DNA of 64,000 nt from Lachnospira pectinoschiza (GCF_020564355.1 NZ_JAJCRR010000005.1:186001-250000), one strand, 5' to 3'. Positions 47,641-56,874 are shown, counted from the first letter of the stretch. Notes: generated by a model not told the origin, from the letters alone. Translations and numbers: made by a program.

Positions 47641-48363
47641 CTATAAAAACAACTTACACCACAATACGGATGAAATCATGCCGCCAATCATGGAAAATGC
47701 CATGATAAAATCATTGAGCCATGCAAGCTTCGGGTTCTTAGAAAGAAGCCCCAGCCCTACGGCAATGACAAGACCGGTCAGCATAACAGCCGCCTGAACG
47801 GTGTCGCCGATTAATAAAACCGGAATGTAGACGGCAAAAAGACACAGCATGAAACAGCCGCTTAAAACGTACTTCCAGCCGTTTCCATTTTCTTCGGATT
47901 TGCTGACACTCATGGAAAGCTTTTTGCCAAGCGGCAGTAAAATGAAAAAACCGCTTAACATGCCGATACTCATAAGAATCATAACAACACCGAACTGCTG
48001 TCCGGTTGCACCCGCCAGCATTTCCGCACTGCTTGAAAATCCGATAGCGGAAGCTACGGAGCTTGAAATCAGCGACTCATAGGAAAGTGAGCCGATAACG
48101 GAAAGGCGCCACCAGCTCCAGACTGTTCCGAGTACCGAAATCAGTGCAAACAGCCCGACAACGATAGACAGGCTTGGAACAATGGAAAAGACCAGACTGG
48201 ATTTGATGACATTTTTTAAATCCTCTTTGGAAATGCCCAGTTCCAGACAGTGTGTGTATGCTTTTTTTAAATAGACCAGTGAAAATCCTACAATGTAGAG
48301 CAGTCCGATTATAACCATGGCAAGGAGCAGCGGACTGGTAATAATATCTTTCATGGTAGCCAT
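47641..48363 (-). CDS. DUF5058 family membrane protein
   Basis: 240 residues from ATG 48363 (AAGAGG upstream; the frame extends 11 codons further). Six to seven membrane spans: 'LLLAMVIIGLLYIVGFSLVYL', 'SSLVFSIVPSLSIVVGLFALISVLG', 'VVMILMSIGMLSGFFILLPLG', 'YVLSGCFMLCLFAVYIPVLLI', 'AAVMLTGLVIAVGLGLL' and a final helix. The opening 'SPLLLAMVIIGLLYIVGFSLVYLKKAY' is typical of DUF5058. Function unknown; operon position with an amidohydrolase points to transport. Confidence 0.75.
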   Translation of the reverse strand: MATMKDIITSPLLLAMVIIGLLYIVGFSLVYLKKAYTHCLELGISKEDLKNVIKSSLVFSIVPSLSIVVGLFALISVLGTVWSWWRLSVIGSLSYESLISSSVASAIGFSSSAEMLAGATGQQFGVVMILMSIGMLSGFFILLPLGKKLSMSVSKSEENGNGWKYVLSGCFMLCLFAVYIPVLLIGDTVQAAVMLTGLVIAVGLGLLSKNPKLAWLNDFIMAFSMIGGMISSVLWCKLFL

Positions 48364-48413
48364 AAAAACCTCTTTTCTGCCGCGGATGCGGCGCATGTAA
48401 ATCAGAATAAAAT

Positions 48414-49643
48414 TTAGTTCTTGTGTTCTGTAAGCCAGCGCATTGCCGTATAGGCATAAACGGCGCAGCCTTCGGATAATACCGCTTCGTCAAATTTTAC
48501 TTTCGGGTGGTGCTGCGGATAGCAGTAGCCCTCCTGCGGTGTGCCTGCCGCCAGTGCAAACATAATGGATGGAACTTCCTGGCTTACATAGGCAAAATCT
48601 TCGCTTCCGGTGCTTTTCGGTGCTTTGCCTTCACCGGACATCGCATTAAGTGCAGAAGCCGTAAATGCTTTGGAAGGGCCTAAGAGTTCTTTTAAATAGT
48701 CTGCGGTGCAGACGGCAAGGTCCGGGTTGTTGTAAAGACATGGACAGCCGCTTCCGTAAGTAACCGTCGCGGTGGCGCGGAAAGCTGTGGCAATGCCGGA
48801 AGCAATTTCAGAAACACGCTGTTTGATAAAAGCGCGCGTAGATTCATCATAGGTGCGGATTGTTCCACTCATATGGGCGGTATCGGGAATGACATTGGCG
48901 GCATTTCCGGCATTAACCGTTCCGATTGTTAAAATAGCCTCATCGGAAAGTCCGAGTTCTCTTGCGTGGATTTCCTGAAGACCTGTGATAATGTGGGCGG
49001 CAACGGTAACCGGGTCAACACCGTTATTCGGCATAGAACCGTGACAGCCTTTTCCCTGAATATCAATATAGAAGTAATCGGCGGCAGGCGCACTGACACC
49101 GCCGTCGCAGGAAATAACCGTACCGGCAGGCAGAGGAAGTCCTGCCATTACATGAATCATCATGGCGGCATCGACATCAGGATTTTTTAAGACACCGGCT
49201 TCGATCATATCGTGGGAGCCTTCAAAAATTTCCTCGGCAGGCTGGAACATGAGTTTGACCGTGCCTTCTATTTCATCTTCATGTGCTTTTAAAAGGCGTG
49301 CGGCGCCTAACATCATTGTAGTGTGCATATCATGACCGCAGGCGTGCATTTTGCCGTTGGTGGAGGGAAAAGAAACATCGGCTTCTTCCTTCATTGGCAG
49401 GGCATCCATATCGCCGCGGATTAAAAAGACCTTACCGTCCTTTTTACCGCCTGCCAGTGCGACAATGCCGGATTTACCGCACATCTGTGGCTCGTAGCCC
49501 ATGGAAATGAGTTCCTGCTTTACATAATCAACGGTTTCCTGAATATCAAAGCCCGTACCAGGGTGTGTGTGCAGAAATCGTCTTGTCCGGACAAGCTGTT
49601 CCTGATAAGAAGCAGCTTCCTGTAAAAGTGCTGTAGTTGTCAT
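48414..49643 (-). CDS. M20-family amidohydrolase (hippurate/N-acyl-amino acid hydrolase type)
   Basis: 409 residues. The metal-binding sequence is complete: 'MHACGHDMHTTMMLGAARLL' (Cys/His at about 102-106), 'LMFQPAEEIFEGSHDMIEAGVL' with the catalytic Glu, 'GKGCHGSMPNNGVDPV' with His, and 'GSEDFAYVSQEVPSIMF' near the end. AAGGAGGTCC precedes the ATG. The enzyme removes an acyl or aromatic group from an amino acid in the cytoplasm. Two membrane proteins follow in the same operon, and an attenuator lies upstream. Confidence 0.88.
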   Translation of the reverse strand: MTTTALLQEAASYQEQLVRTRRFLHTHPGTGFDIQETVDYVKQELISMGYEPQMCGKSGIVALAGGKKDGKVFLIRGDMDALPMKEEADVSFPSTNGKMHACGHDMHTTMMLGAARLLKAHEDEIEGTVKLMFQPAEEIFEGSHDMIEAGVLKNPDVDAAMMIHVMAGLPLPAGTVISCDGGVSAPAADYFYIDIQGKGCHGSMPNNGVDPVTVAAHIITGLQEIHARELGLSDEAILTIGTVNAGNAANVIPDTAHMSGTIRTYDESTRAFIKQRVSEIASGIATAFRATATVTYGSGCPCLYNNPDLAVCTADYLKELLGPSKAFTASALNAMSGEGKAPKSTGSEDFAYVSQEVPSIMFALAAGTPQEGYCYPQHHPKVKFDEAVLSEGCAVYAYTAMRWLTEHKN

Positions 49644-49761
49644 AAGGGACCTCCTTTTTCTATAAAAAACTTATTATGAAGCTGTGGTCAAAAATCCCCG
49701 GCTATGATGCCTGTGGATTGTTCCACACTGCAATACGGTGTTGTAATATAGTGCCGTAAGT

Positions 49762-49843
49762 AAAAAAAGGCGAAGATGTCCAAGGGTTTCGTGGCATCTT
49801 CGCTACAGAAAATAATATTACCAATCGGGTAATAGTTTGTCAA
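49762..49843 (-). promoter_or_regulatory. Promoter with immediately downstream terminator (attenuator) of the M20/DUF5058 operon
   Basis: On the minus strand TTGACA (49843-49838) and TAATAT (49820-49815) form a promoter with a 17 bp spacer. About 10 nt after the -10 begins a perfect 9 bp hairpin, GCGAAGATG/CATCTTCGC (49803-49770), followed by seven T residues. The peptidase gene starts about 120 nt further on. The leader is too short for a known riboswitch that I recognise; it is either an attenuator or the terminator of a very short RNA. Confidence 0.65.
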
Positions 49844-49900
49844 CAAAATAAAAGAAAGTTTTTTATCTGAAAATTTAAAAATGTAAAGCCCGAAAACCCG

Positions 49901-49929
49901 TTGACGGTTCACCACAAAAAGCGTAAATT
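49901..49929 (+). promoter_or_regulatory. Promoter of the LytTR/GHKL two-component operon
   Basis: TTGACG (49901-49906) and TAAATT (49924-49929), 17 bp apart, about 30 bp before the response regulator start. The 321 bp divergent region contains only this and the minus-strand attenuated promoter. Confidence 0.5.
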
Positions 49930-49964
49930 GAAAGTGATGAATAATAAAGTAGAGGACCTGTAAA

Positions 49965-50681
49965 ATGTATCTTGCAATATGTGATGATGATATACTGTTG
50001 TGTGCCAATTTAAGAAGAAAGCTGGCGGCATTTGATACCGGCGGAAACAAACTGCTTGTGGACGAGTATCATTCAGGGGAAGAATTGTTAAAGGGTGCCT
50101 GTCGGTGCAATTATGATGCGGTATTTCTGGATTTATATATGGAAGGCATGTCGGGATTTGATACGGCAAAGGCATTAGCCGAAAGAAAAAGCGAAGCCCG
50201 GATTATTTTTCTGACATCGAATGAATCGCTCGTATTTGACAGCTTTGAGTACCAGCCGTTTTATTTTTTAAGAAAAGAAAACTATACGGAAGTTCTGCCA
50301 AAGGTTATGGCGAGGCTGAAAACGGTTTTAAATCAGAACGGAACCTTTTTACTGGACGGTAAAAATGAAAAGGAATCCATTGCCGTCAGCAGTATCTGTT
50401 ATGTGGCAAGTGATAAGCATAACGTTGTTATTTATACCACCAAATACAGTTACGAGGTGCGAAAGACCATGACGGAAACTTCAAAACAGCTTGAACCGTA
50501 TGATTTTGTCAGAATTCACAAGCAGTATCTTGTAAATTTAAAATATGTGAAAAAGGTCAATATGCGGGACGAAACTGTTTTGTTAATGAATGATACGGTT
50601 CTGGATATGAGCAGGCGGTGTAAGGATACGGTGCTGGAGCGTTTCACGCAGTATCAGCGCAACATGAACGGAGCGGTATAG
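49965..50681 (+). CDS. LytTR-family response regulator
   Basis: 238 residues. The receiver (1-120) begins 'YLAICDDDILLC', with the phosphoacceptor Asp in 'AVFLDLYMEGMSGFD' (about 57), Thr in 'IIFLTSN' and Lys in 'FLRKENY'. The LytTR DNA-binding domain (135-235) includes 'YVASDKHNVVIYTTKYSYEVRKTMTETSKQL' and 'FVRIHKQYLVNLKYVKKV'. It is of AgrA/ComE type and is followed directly by its kinase gene. Likely targets are the transporter genes downstream. Confidence 0.9.
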   Translation: MYLAICDDDILLCANLRRKLAAFDTGGNKLLVDEYHSGEELLKGACRCNYDAVFLDLYMEGMSGFDTAKALAERKSEARIIFLTSNESLVFDSFEYQPFYFLRKENYTEVLPKVMARLKTVLNQNGTFLLDGKNEKESIAVSSICYVASDKHNVVIYTTKYSYEVRKTMTETSKQLEPYDFVRIHKQYLVNLKYVKKVNMRDETVLLMNDTVLDMSRRCKDTVLERFTQYQRNMNGAV

Positions 50682-52034
50682 ATGAATACAACACTGATTA
50701 ATGAAAATATGTATCAACTGCTGCTGTCGGCAAAGGACAGCGTGGGGATTCTGCTGTTCCAGATGATTATGCTTGAAATGGCACTGCTGTTTATCCGTAC
50801 AATCAGAAATGATATACAGCGGCGGCGCACGGGAAATGAAAACGGTTATAAAAAGGACACGTTTTTGGGAAACCGCGGTAACTATATGGTATGTGTGGCG
50901 GCGGCATTTCTGGTGCTGACGGCGGCAAATCAGTTGATTGTTGCAAAGGGACTTGCCATATACATGCTGGTGCTTTCAGAGGGCGTTGTACTGGGCGTGC
51001 TTACAGGGGTATTGACCGGCGGGAATATCAAAAAAGCGATGGTTACGACCGGTGTTTTGACTGTGGCGGCAGGAATTGCCTGTGTCTTAGGAGAACGGTT
51101 TTACAATGGAGCGGAGGACAGTGTGATGTTATCCGCCGCATTTATTGCATTTTTGGAATTTGTGCTGGCAGATGCACTTGTTAAAAGAGAGCTGTATCAG
51201 CTTCACCCAAAAGAATTGGGACTGCTGGCTCTCACGATTCTGATATGCGCGGCAGTATCGGCAGGGATGCTGTCGGACAGGGTGCCAGACCGTGGCATGG
51301 GAACAATCGTAGTGGCAGGTGTTTTGTTAAATGAAAGCTTTCTGATTGTCTTGTTGTGCCGTATTAAGTCCATGCAGAAAAATGAGCAGGCGGCGGAAAA
51401 AGCATTGCAGGAGAGCGCTTACCAGAAACAGTATATGGACAGCGTGGCAGTGCTTGACGAGCATGTCCGCAAAATGCGCCACGATTTAAAAAATCACGTC
51501 AATACCCTGAATATGCTTCTTTCCGATGAGGAACACGGTCAGGAGCGGGCAAAGCAGTATCTTTTGGAATATGTCCGTCAGACTGCGGCATTACAGGAAT
51601 TTGTAAAGACGAAAAACAGCGTGGCGGATGCGGTGTTAAATGCGAAGCTGATGTACTGTAAAGAGCAGGATATTCCGGCGGTGATTTCGGTGGATAAGAA
51701 TATCCGTGGATTAACCCAGACGGAATTATGCTGTGTACTCGGAAATCTTTTAGACAATGCGATTGAAGCCGAGTTAAAGCTTTCCAAGGCACAGAGAAAG
51801 ATTGAAATAAAGATTGTCATGATAGAAGAAGTATTGGACATTTTGATAAGAAACCGCATTGCAGAGCCGGTTTTACAGGATGTACAGAAAGTAAAAAATA
51901 TTGGTACAACCAAGCAGGATGCAGAAAATCACGGCTTTGGCTTGAAAAATGTCCGGGAAATTGTAAAAAAATACGATGGATTTATGGATCTGTATGAAGA
52001 CAGTGGCTGTTTCTGCGTGCATATCCGAATATAA
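50682..52034 (+). CDS. AgrC-type GHKL sensor histidine kinase
   Basis: 450 residues. Five to seven membrane spans in residues 15-225 form the sensor. The kinase core has 'HVRKMRHDLKNHVNTLNMLL' with the phosphorylated His at about 267, N-box 'CCVLGNLLDNAIEA' and G2 'NHGFGLKNVREIV'. It starts directly after the regulator stop codon. AgrC-type sensors commonly bind peptides or antibiotics; no signal-peptide gene was found next to it. Confidence 0.88.
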   Translation: MNTTLINENMYQLLLSAKDSVGILLFQMIMLEMALLFIRTIRNDIQRRRTGNENGYKKDTFLGNRGNYMVCVAAAFLVLTAANQLIVAKGLAIYMLVLSEGVVLGVLTGVLTGGNIKKAMVTTGVLTVAAGIACVLGERFYNGAEDSVMLSAAFIAFLEFVLADALVKRELYQLHPKELGLLALTILICAAVSAGMLSDRVPDRGMGTIVVAGVLLNESFLIVLLCRIKSMQKNEQAAEKALQESAYQKQYMDSVAVLDEHVRKMRHDLKNHVNTLNMLLSDEEHGQERAKQYLLEYVRQTAALQEFVKTKNSVADAVLNAKLMYCKEQDIPAVISVDKNIRGLTQTELCCVLGNLLDNAIEAELKLSKAQRKIEIKIVMIEEVLDILIRNRIAEPVLQDVQKVKNIGTTKQDAENHGFGLKNVREIVKKYDGFMDLYEDSGCFCVHIRI

Positions 52035-52081
52035 AACAGAATATAAAACCGTTCGTGCCATAAAAGTGACCGCTTGTGCCG

Positions 52082-52124
52082 CCCCCTCTTGTTAGAAGAT
52101 AACAGGAGGGGGTATATTTGTTTT
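52082..52124 (+). terminator. Terminator after the two-component genes
   Basis: CCCCCTCTTGTTA (52082-52094) pairs with TAACAGGAGGGGG (52100-52112) with one mismatch, followed by a T-rich tract. Confidence 0.75.
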
Positions 52125-52217
52125 AAGGAAATGCCAGCGCGTGTCAGTAATTTCAGAGAATCCGGTATCGGTAATTTCAATTTTGCAGGCGGGCATAAAA
52201 AAATAAAGGAGAAGGTT

Positions 52218-53048
52218 ATGAAAAGAAAAAAGTGGGAAATGCCGGGGGTTAAGGCAGGGAGCAGGAGAGTCGCTGCAGTCACACTTACGGTACTGCTGGC
52301 GGCAGTCTGCGGCGGCTGTGGGAATCAGTATTCGGTGGAAGATGCCGTAAGCCGCGATGAAAAATTTACGCTGGTGGGAGATGCAGGCGAGGCACAGACC
52401 AAGGATTTAAGTCAGGCGACAACCACGGCAATGATAGCACATGAAGAACCGACGGCGTATCAGTTTAACGGCAAAAAGGTAAACGTAACAGAGGTTGGAA
52501 TGGGTGAAACAAAGCTGTATGGCGGCTTTGAAATTACCGTGCTGAATGCGTGGAAGCTCGGTAACACCCTGACCTGGTTAGATGAAATTGAAAACGGCGA
52601 TGCCACCTTTAAAAACTGGCTGGTTATAAGCCGCGAGTTAAATGAAGACGGCTCATCGTCCAAGAACAATCACCAGTATGTTGCGGTCAAGGTCCGTATG
52701 AAAAATGTATCCGGTGGGAATAACAAAAAGCTGGAAATGAGCGGGACACTGGTGAATAAAGATGGTGAGAATTTATTCCAGCGGATTTCGTTTGCGGAAA
52801 TAATAGGATTTGATAAATGTCCGTATTTAAAACGTCCCGAAGAATTGCATAAGGACGCATACTTTTATAACTTTGCACAGGATGAGGAAATAGAAACCGT
52901 AATGGTATACCAGTTGATAAATACACCGGGTGTTTTAAGAGATGTCTATATGTATTCGGGCATTGGCGGAATCGGCGGTACAGACGGTGTCAACTCGATT
53001 GCAGACGGCAGTTATATGTTCCGGCTGGATATCGGGGAAGGGAATTAG
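52218..53048 (+). CDS. Putative lipoprotein of the transporter operon (DUF4352-like)
   Basis: 276 residues from ATG 52218 (AAAGGAGAAGG upstream); the frame extends 48 codons back through the terminator and is not used. The N-terminus is basic, then hydrophobic ('VAAVTLTVLLAAVCGGCGN'), with a lipobox-like Cys-Gly-Gly-Cys. The exported part has an immunoglobulin-like beta pattern ('ITVLNAWKLGNTLTW', 'QYVAVKVRMKNVSGGNNKKLEMSGTLVNKDG') similar to DUF4352 and related extracellular domains. It could be a substrate-binding or immunity-type accessory protein of the ABC transporter that follows. Confidence 0.65.
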   Translation: MKRKKWEMPGVKAGSRRVAAVTLTVLLAAVCGGCGNQYSVEDAVSRDEKFTLVGDAGEAQTKDLSQATTTAMIAHEEPTAYQFNGKKVNVTEVGMGETKLYGGFEITVLNAWKLGNTLTWLDEIENGDATFKNWLVISRELNEDGSSSKNNHQYVAVKVRMKNVSGGNNKKLEMSGTLVNKDGENLFQRISFAEIIGFDKCPYLKRPEELHKDAYFYNFAQDEEIETVMVYQLINTPGVLRDVYMYSGIGGIGGTDGVNSIADGSYMFRLDIGEGN

Positions 53049-53069
53049 AAAGCAAAAAGGAGAAACATT

Positions 53070-53894
53070 GTGAGAGAGCAGTTTCATACAGAATGGGAAA
53101 GAGCCGTAAAAAATAAAATGATGTGGATTGCGGTTTTTATAGGCTGTCTGCTTGCCATAGCACAGACGGTATTTGAAGTTTATCCGTATGCCAGAAATCC
53201 GCTGATGTTTTACAGAGGCAGTGACGGACAACCGGCAAGCCTTTTTATGTACTGGTTCGGATTAAATTCGGGCAGTCCGTATAAAGTGACTTTTTTAACG
53301 ATTTTTCCGGTGCTGGCAATGATGCCGCATGCACTGTCGTATCATCTGGACCGGAAAGGCGGTTATATTAAAAATGTGTATACCAGAACGAAAAAAATCA
53401 ATTATCTGACGGCAAAGTATCTGGCTGTTTTTTTAAGCGGCGGTCTGACGGTGCTGTTTCCGTATCTTGTCAGCCTGCCGGTTACCGCCTGTATGCTTCC
53501 GGCATTGACACCAATCCGGAACGGACAGTATCTTTCGGCAACAGAGCTGTTTTCATCGATATTTTATACCAAACCGTTTGCCTACATCGCCATTTATATG
53601 GTGATTACATTTTTTTACGGCGGAATTTTTGCGACAACGGCTCTGGCGGCGGCAAGCATTGTAGATAATATATTTCTGCTGGGAATGGTTCCTTTTTTAA
53701 TATGGTATGGTTTTACAACGGCATCAAATTTTGTGGGAAGAAAGTCGGGAATTACGGTGGATCTCATCTGGCTGCTGGATATGAGCCACGGCGCGATACT
53801 GCATAAGGAAACCGTTTTTGTGACCGGAGCGGTTGTCGGCGTGATTACGGCGATTATATATTTTGTAAATGGGGTGAAATCAGATGCATTATAA
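53070..53894 (+). CDS. ABC-2-type transporter permease
   Basis: 274 residues from GTG 53070 (AAAAGGAG upstream). An amphipathic N-terminal segment ('FHTEWERAVKNKMMWIAVFIGCLLAI') precedes six hydrophobic segments, including 'VTFLTIFPVLAMMPHALSYHLDRKGGYIKNVYTRTKKINYLTAKYLAVF', the typical ABC-2 loop with 'R' residues. It is one of several membrane subunits in this operon. Confidence 0.7.
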   Translation: MREQFHTEWERAVKNKMMWIAVFIGCLLAIAQTVFEVYPYARNPLMFYRGSDGQPASLFMYWFGLNSGSPYKVTFLTIFPVLAMMPHALSYHLDRKGGYIKNVYTRTKKINYLTAKYLAVFLSGGLTVLFPYLVSLPVTACMLPALTPIRNGQYLSATELFSSIFYTKPFAYIAIYMVITFFYGGIFATTALAAASIVDNIFLLGMVPFLIWYGFTTASNFVGRKSGITVDLIWLLDMSHGAILHKETVFVTGAVVGVITAIIYFVNGVKSDAL

Positions 53895-54459
53895 AAGGAA
53901 ACAAATTTCAAAAAAGAAAATGATGATCAGAAGCGTGGCAGTGTTTGCGTGTCTTATAACAGCGGCGGTTATGGGATATTTTATCCGGGATATTAACAGG
54001 CGTTTTCCAAACCCTTCGGTCTGTGAGCAGTATACAAAGGATTCACCCGCAATGCTTGACGGTCTGGAGATTACACCGCTTTCGACACACATTTATTCTT
54101 ATGATGAATATCGTGAGCGGTATCCTGATTCGCTCGATGCGGGAGAACATGCTAAGGACTGGAAGGTGATTGTGTATAAGCTGGCATTTCGCAATACGAC
54201 AGAGAAGGAACTGCGTTTTGAGGCGGATTCATTTTTAGCCGTTGCACAAAACAGCGGATTTCACAACGGTGTGTCACAGGAGAACCGAAAGAAAAATCAG
54301 ACGATACAGCCCGGAGAGGTGCAGGAGATCGAATTGTCGTGTACTGTAACGGAGATTCTTATCGGGAAAAAGTGGTTTCGAAAATTAGAGGAGGAGACGT
54401 ACACGCTGGTTTACTGGTGGTATCCGGTACAAAAAGAACTGGTGTTTACCAATGAATAA
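53884..54459 (+). CDS. Membrane-anchored extracellular accessory protein
   Basis: 191 residues; ATG 53884 overlaps the permease gene by 11 bp. A basic N-terminus and one membrane span ('MIRSVAVFACLITAAVMGYFI') lead into an extracellular beta domain ('WKVIVYKLAFRNTTEKELRFEADSFLAV', 'IQPGEVQEIELSCTVTEILI'). The pattern is similar to the lipoprotein at 52218, suggesting paralogous or cooperating extracellular parts. No enzyme motif seen. Confidence 0.6.
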   Translation: MHYKRKQISKKKMMIRSVAVFACLITAAVMGYFIRDINRRFPNPSVCEQYTKDSPAMLDGLEITPLSTHIYSYDEYRERYPDSLDAGEHAKDWKVIVYKLAFRNTTEKELRFEADSFLAVAQNSGFHNGVSQENRKKNQTIQPGEVQEIELSCTVTEILIGKKWFRKLEEETYTLVYWWYPVQKELVFTNE

Positions 54460-54537
54460 AAAAGCTTTACAGGGGAATTCAGGGGAATTGTGTCAGCGGA
54501 GCGTGTCTAAAAAAATGGGGAAAGGGGAGAAGAAATT

Positions 54538-55299
54538 TTGAAAAAATTTGTCAACGGCTGGCTGGATACCGGACTTTTGTGGTTTTCGGCAGTGCTTATT
54601 CCGGTCTGGCTTATGGTTATTTTTAAAACGGCGATGTCGGAGCCGGACGTGGTGTACTGCATGAGTGATATATACAGCTATGCACATGAAAAGGGATTAA
54701 TTATTTTTTTATTGTTGTCCCAGCTTTTTATTATCAACCATATTAAATATGAAATGCGTGCGGCGGTGCTGGTGCGTAAAAAAAGCATGAAAAGTTTTTG
54801 GCTTTCGCTGTGTAAAAAGATTTTTTTACAGGCGGGACTGTTTGTACTGTATGTGTTTGTACTGGTAACGGCATACGGCGTAACACATTTCCGGTGGAAA
54901 TGCAACTGGCGGGAGCTAAACAGCAATGCGTATGCACAAATGCAGCGTCCGGTGGAATTTGAAGTGGCGGCGTGGCAGACGGCAGGCATTTTTCTGATTG
55001 TGCTGTTTGCGGAAATTACCGTTATGGCAATGATGATTGTCCTGCTTTGGTGGAAGCTGTCCCAGCCGGTCTACGGTTATGCGGTAATGATGGTGCTGTT
55101 TACACTGGAAAAGCGGATGACACCGGCACCGGTCAATATCTTTTTCCTGCGCATGTGTTTTCCTTGCACAAGGCTCTATTATCAGGGGATTCGTGCGGGC
55201 GATGAGATACTTTTTCCGCTGTGCTGTGTGGCGGCGGCATTTGTACTGGGACTGTTTTTGATGCGAAGAAAAAATATGTTAAAGAAAGAGGCAGATTAA
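54538..55299 (+). CDS. Transporter membrane subunit
   Basis: 253 residues from TTG 54538 (GGGGAGAAG upstream). Six hydrophobic segments ('LLWFSAVLIPVWLMVIF', 'LIIFLLLSQLFIINHI', 'LFVLYVFVLVTAYGV', 'AGIFLIVLFAEITVMAMMIVLLWW', and others), with 'HIKYEMRAAVLVRKKSMKSFWLSLCKKIFLQAGLF' as an ABC-2-like N-terminal loop. It probably forms the export channel with the subunits on either side. Confidence 0.6.
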   Translation: MKKFVNGWLDTGLLWFSAVLIPVWLMVIFKTAMSEPDVVYCMSDIYSYAHEKGLIIFLLLSQLFIINHIKYEMRAAVLVRKKSMKSFWLSLCKKIFLQAGLFVLYVFVLVTAYGVTHFRWKCNWRELNSNAYAQMQRPVEFEVAAWQTAGIFLIVLFAEITVMAMMIVLLWWKLSQPVYGYAVMMVLFTLEKRMTPAPVNIFFLRMCFPCTRLYYQGIRAGDEILFPLCCVAAAFVLGLFLMRRKNMLKKEAD

Positions 55300-56168
55300 T
55301 GAAACAGCAGATTAGGGCGGAATTAAAGCAGGGAATTGTCAGGCGGTGGTATCTGTACATTCTGCCGTTTGCGCTGGGAGCGGTCAGCACGGCAGCATTT
55401 TTAAACCGGTATGCGCTGTTGGAAGCATGGACAGGAGAGCTGCGGGCAGCATCATTTGGGGACTGCTTCGCTTACATTTTCCGCGGTATGCAGGAGTATA
55501 TTCCGAATCAGCACCAGCCGTTTGAAGTGCCGGTATTATTTTTACTGATAAATATTCTGCTTGCGGTGCTGATTGGCGGTTATGCGGCCGGAGAGCTGCA
55601 CGGAACGGGGCTGAATAAGCTGGTGCGCTGTCGAAGAAGGTCCGATTGGTGGATTTGCAAATGTATCTGGAATGTGATAAGTGTCCTTGGATATTATGCG
55701 GCATTGATTGCGGGAGCGGTTACGGCGGCGTTTATTGCTTCGGTAAAACCGGGCGGTGCGGCATTTTTTTCAGGGATAGCACCGCACAAAGAGGTGGTTG
55801 TAAAACTGCTTTTTTGTGAAAATCCTGACAAACTAAATGACAAAATGCTCTGCTGTATGGTATTTGTGCTTCCGGTGCTGACTTCCATGGCGGTATCGCT
55901 TTTTCAGATGACAATCGAATTTATCCTACAGCCGTGGGTCAGTTTCATGGTGCTTATGGCAAACTGTGTATTTTCCGCATTTTTTATGAAAGGGTGCTGG
56001 CTGGGGAATTATATGATGCTCTACCGTATGAAACCGGTCAATGCAAACGGTGTGGACTGGCAGACCGGCATTTTGATAAATCTTTTAGTCATAGCCGCAA
56101 GCATAACGGCGGGGGTATTTCTTTTTGGCAGATATGACGTACTAAACAAAAACAGCATGAATAAGTAA
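55299..56168 (+). CDS. Transporter membrane subunit (ABC-2-like)
   Basis: 289 residues; ATG 55299 overlaps the preceding TAA by one base. The frame is open to 55221, but the overlap start is preferred. Layout is ABC-2-like: 'QIRAELKQGIVRRWYLYILPFALGAVSTAAFL', an extracellular loop, then five more spans ending 'GILINLLVIAASITAGVFLFGRYDV'. It is the third membrane subunit of the operon. Confidence 0.6.
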   Translation: MKQQIRAELKQGIVRRWYLYILPFALGAVSTAAFLNRYALLEAWTGELRAASFGDCFAYIFRGMQEYIPNQHQPFEVPVLFLLINILLAVLIGGYAAGELHGTGLNKLVRCRRRSDWWICKCIWNVISVLGYYAALIAGAVTAAFIASVKPGGAAFFSGIAPHKEVVVKLLFCENPDKLNDKMLCCMVFVLPVLTSMAVSLFQMTIEFILQPWVSFMVLMANCVFSAFFMKGCWLGNYMMLYRMKPVNANGVDWQTGILINLLVIAASITAGVFLFGRYDVLNKNSMNK

Positions 56169-56207
56169 TGACGGTGAATTTTAACCGGGCAAAGGAGTGG
56201 GAGAAAA

Positions 56208-56861
56208 ATGAATACAATCGAAATCAAAAATCTGAATAAAAAAATTAAAGGGGCAGAGGTTTTAAAAGATATTAATTTACATCTGGAGGGCGGAAAGGTT
56301 TATGGATTAAAGGGAAAGAACGGTTCGGGAAAGACAATGCTTATGCGTGCCGTCTGTGGACTGATTCTGCCGACCGGCGGAAGCATTAACATTAACGGGG
56401 AACAGCTTGGAAAGCAGATTTCATTCCCGAGAAGTGTCGGGATTCTGATTGAAAATCCTTCGTTTATTCCGGGGTATACGGGACTTAAAAATCTTTCGGT
56501 GCTTGCCGCAATCCAGAAGCGTGTCGGGGAAGATGAAATCCGGGAAACGCTTGAAAAGATTGGCTTAGACCCGGACGATAAGCGCACCTACAGAAAATAT
56601 TCGCTCGGCATGAAACAGCGGCTCGGCATTGCTGCCGCCGTCATGGAAAATCCGGATATCGTCATCTTGGATGAGCCGATTAATGCCTTAGATGAAAGTG
56701 GTGCCAAACAGGTGCGCACGATTCTAAAGGAACAGAAAGAGCGCGGCGCCGTCTGTATCATTGCCTGTCACGATTCCGAGGAATTAAACTTTTTATCCGA
56801 TGAAATCATCGAAATCGCCGAAGGACGAATTGTGCCGCAGGCGTCACAAAGCTGCCATTAG
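56208..56861 (+). CDS. ABC transporter ATP-binding protein
   Basis: 217 residues. Walker A 'GLKGKNGSGKTMLM' (about 33-46), signature 'YSLGMKQRLGIAAAV' (about 128), Walker B 'IVILDEPINALD' (about 150) and H-loop 'IACHD'. It is the motor for the preceding membrane subunits and ends the operon regulated by the LytTR pair (inference from order). Confidence 0.9.
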   Translation: MNTIEIKNLNKKIKGAEVLKDINLHLEGGKVYGLKGKNGSGKTMLMRAVCGLILPTGGSININGEQLGKQISFPRSVGILIENPSFIPGYTGLKNLSVLAAIQKRVGEDEIRETLEKIGLDPDDKRTYRKYSLGMKQRLGIAAAVMENPDIVILDEPINALDESGAKQVRTILKEQKERGAVCIIACHDSEELNFLSDEIIEIAEGRIVPQASQSCH

Positions 56862-56874
56862 CGTAGCAGTCTGA

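Noticed and set aside
50891..51184. 97-residue Gly/Cys-rich frame within the histidine kinase gene, considered as a signal peptide precursor
   Set aside because: Wrong-frame translation of the membrane region; no ribosome site and no leader-peptide features.
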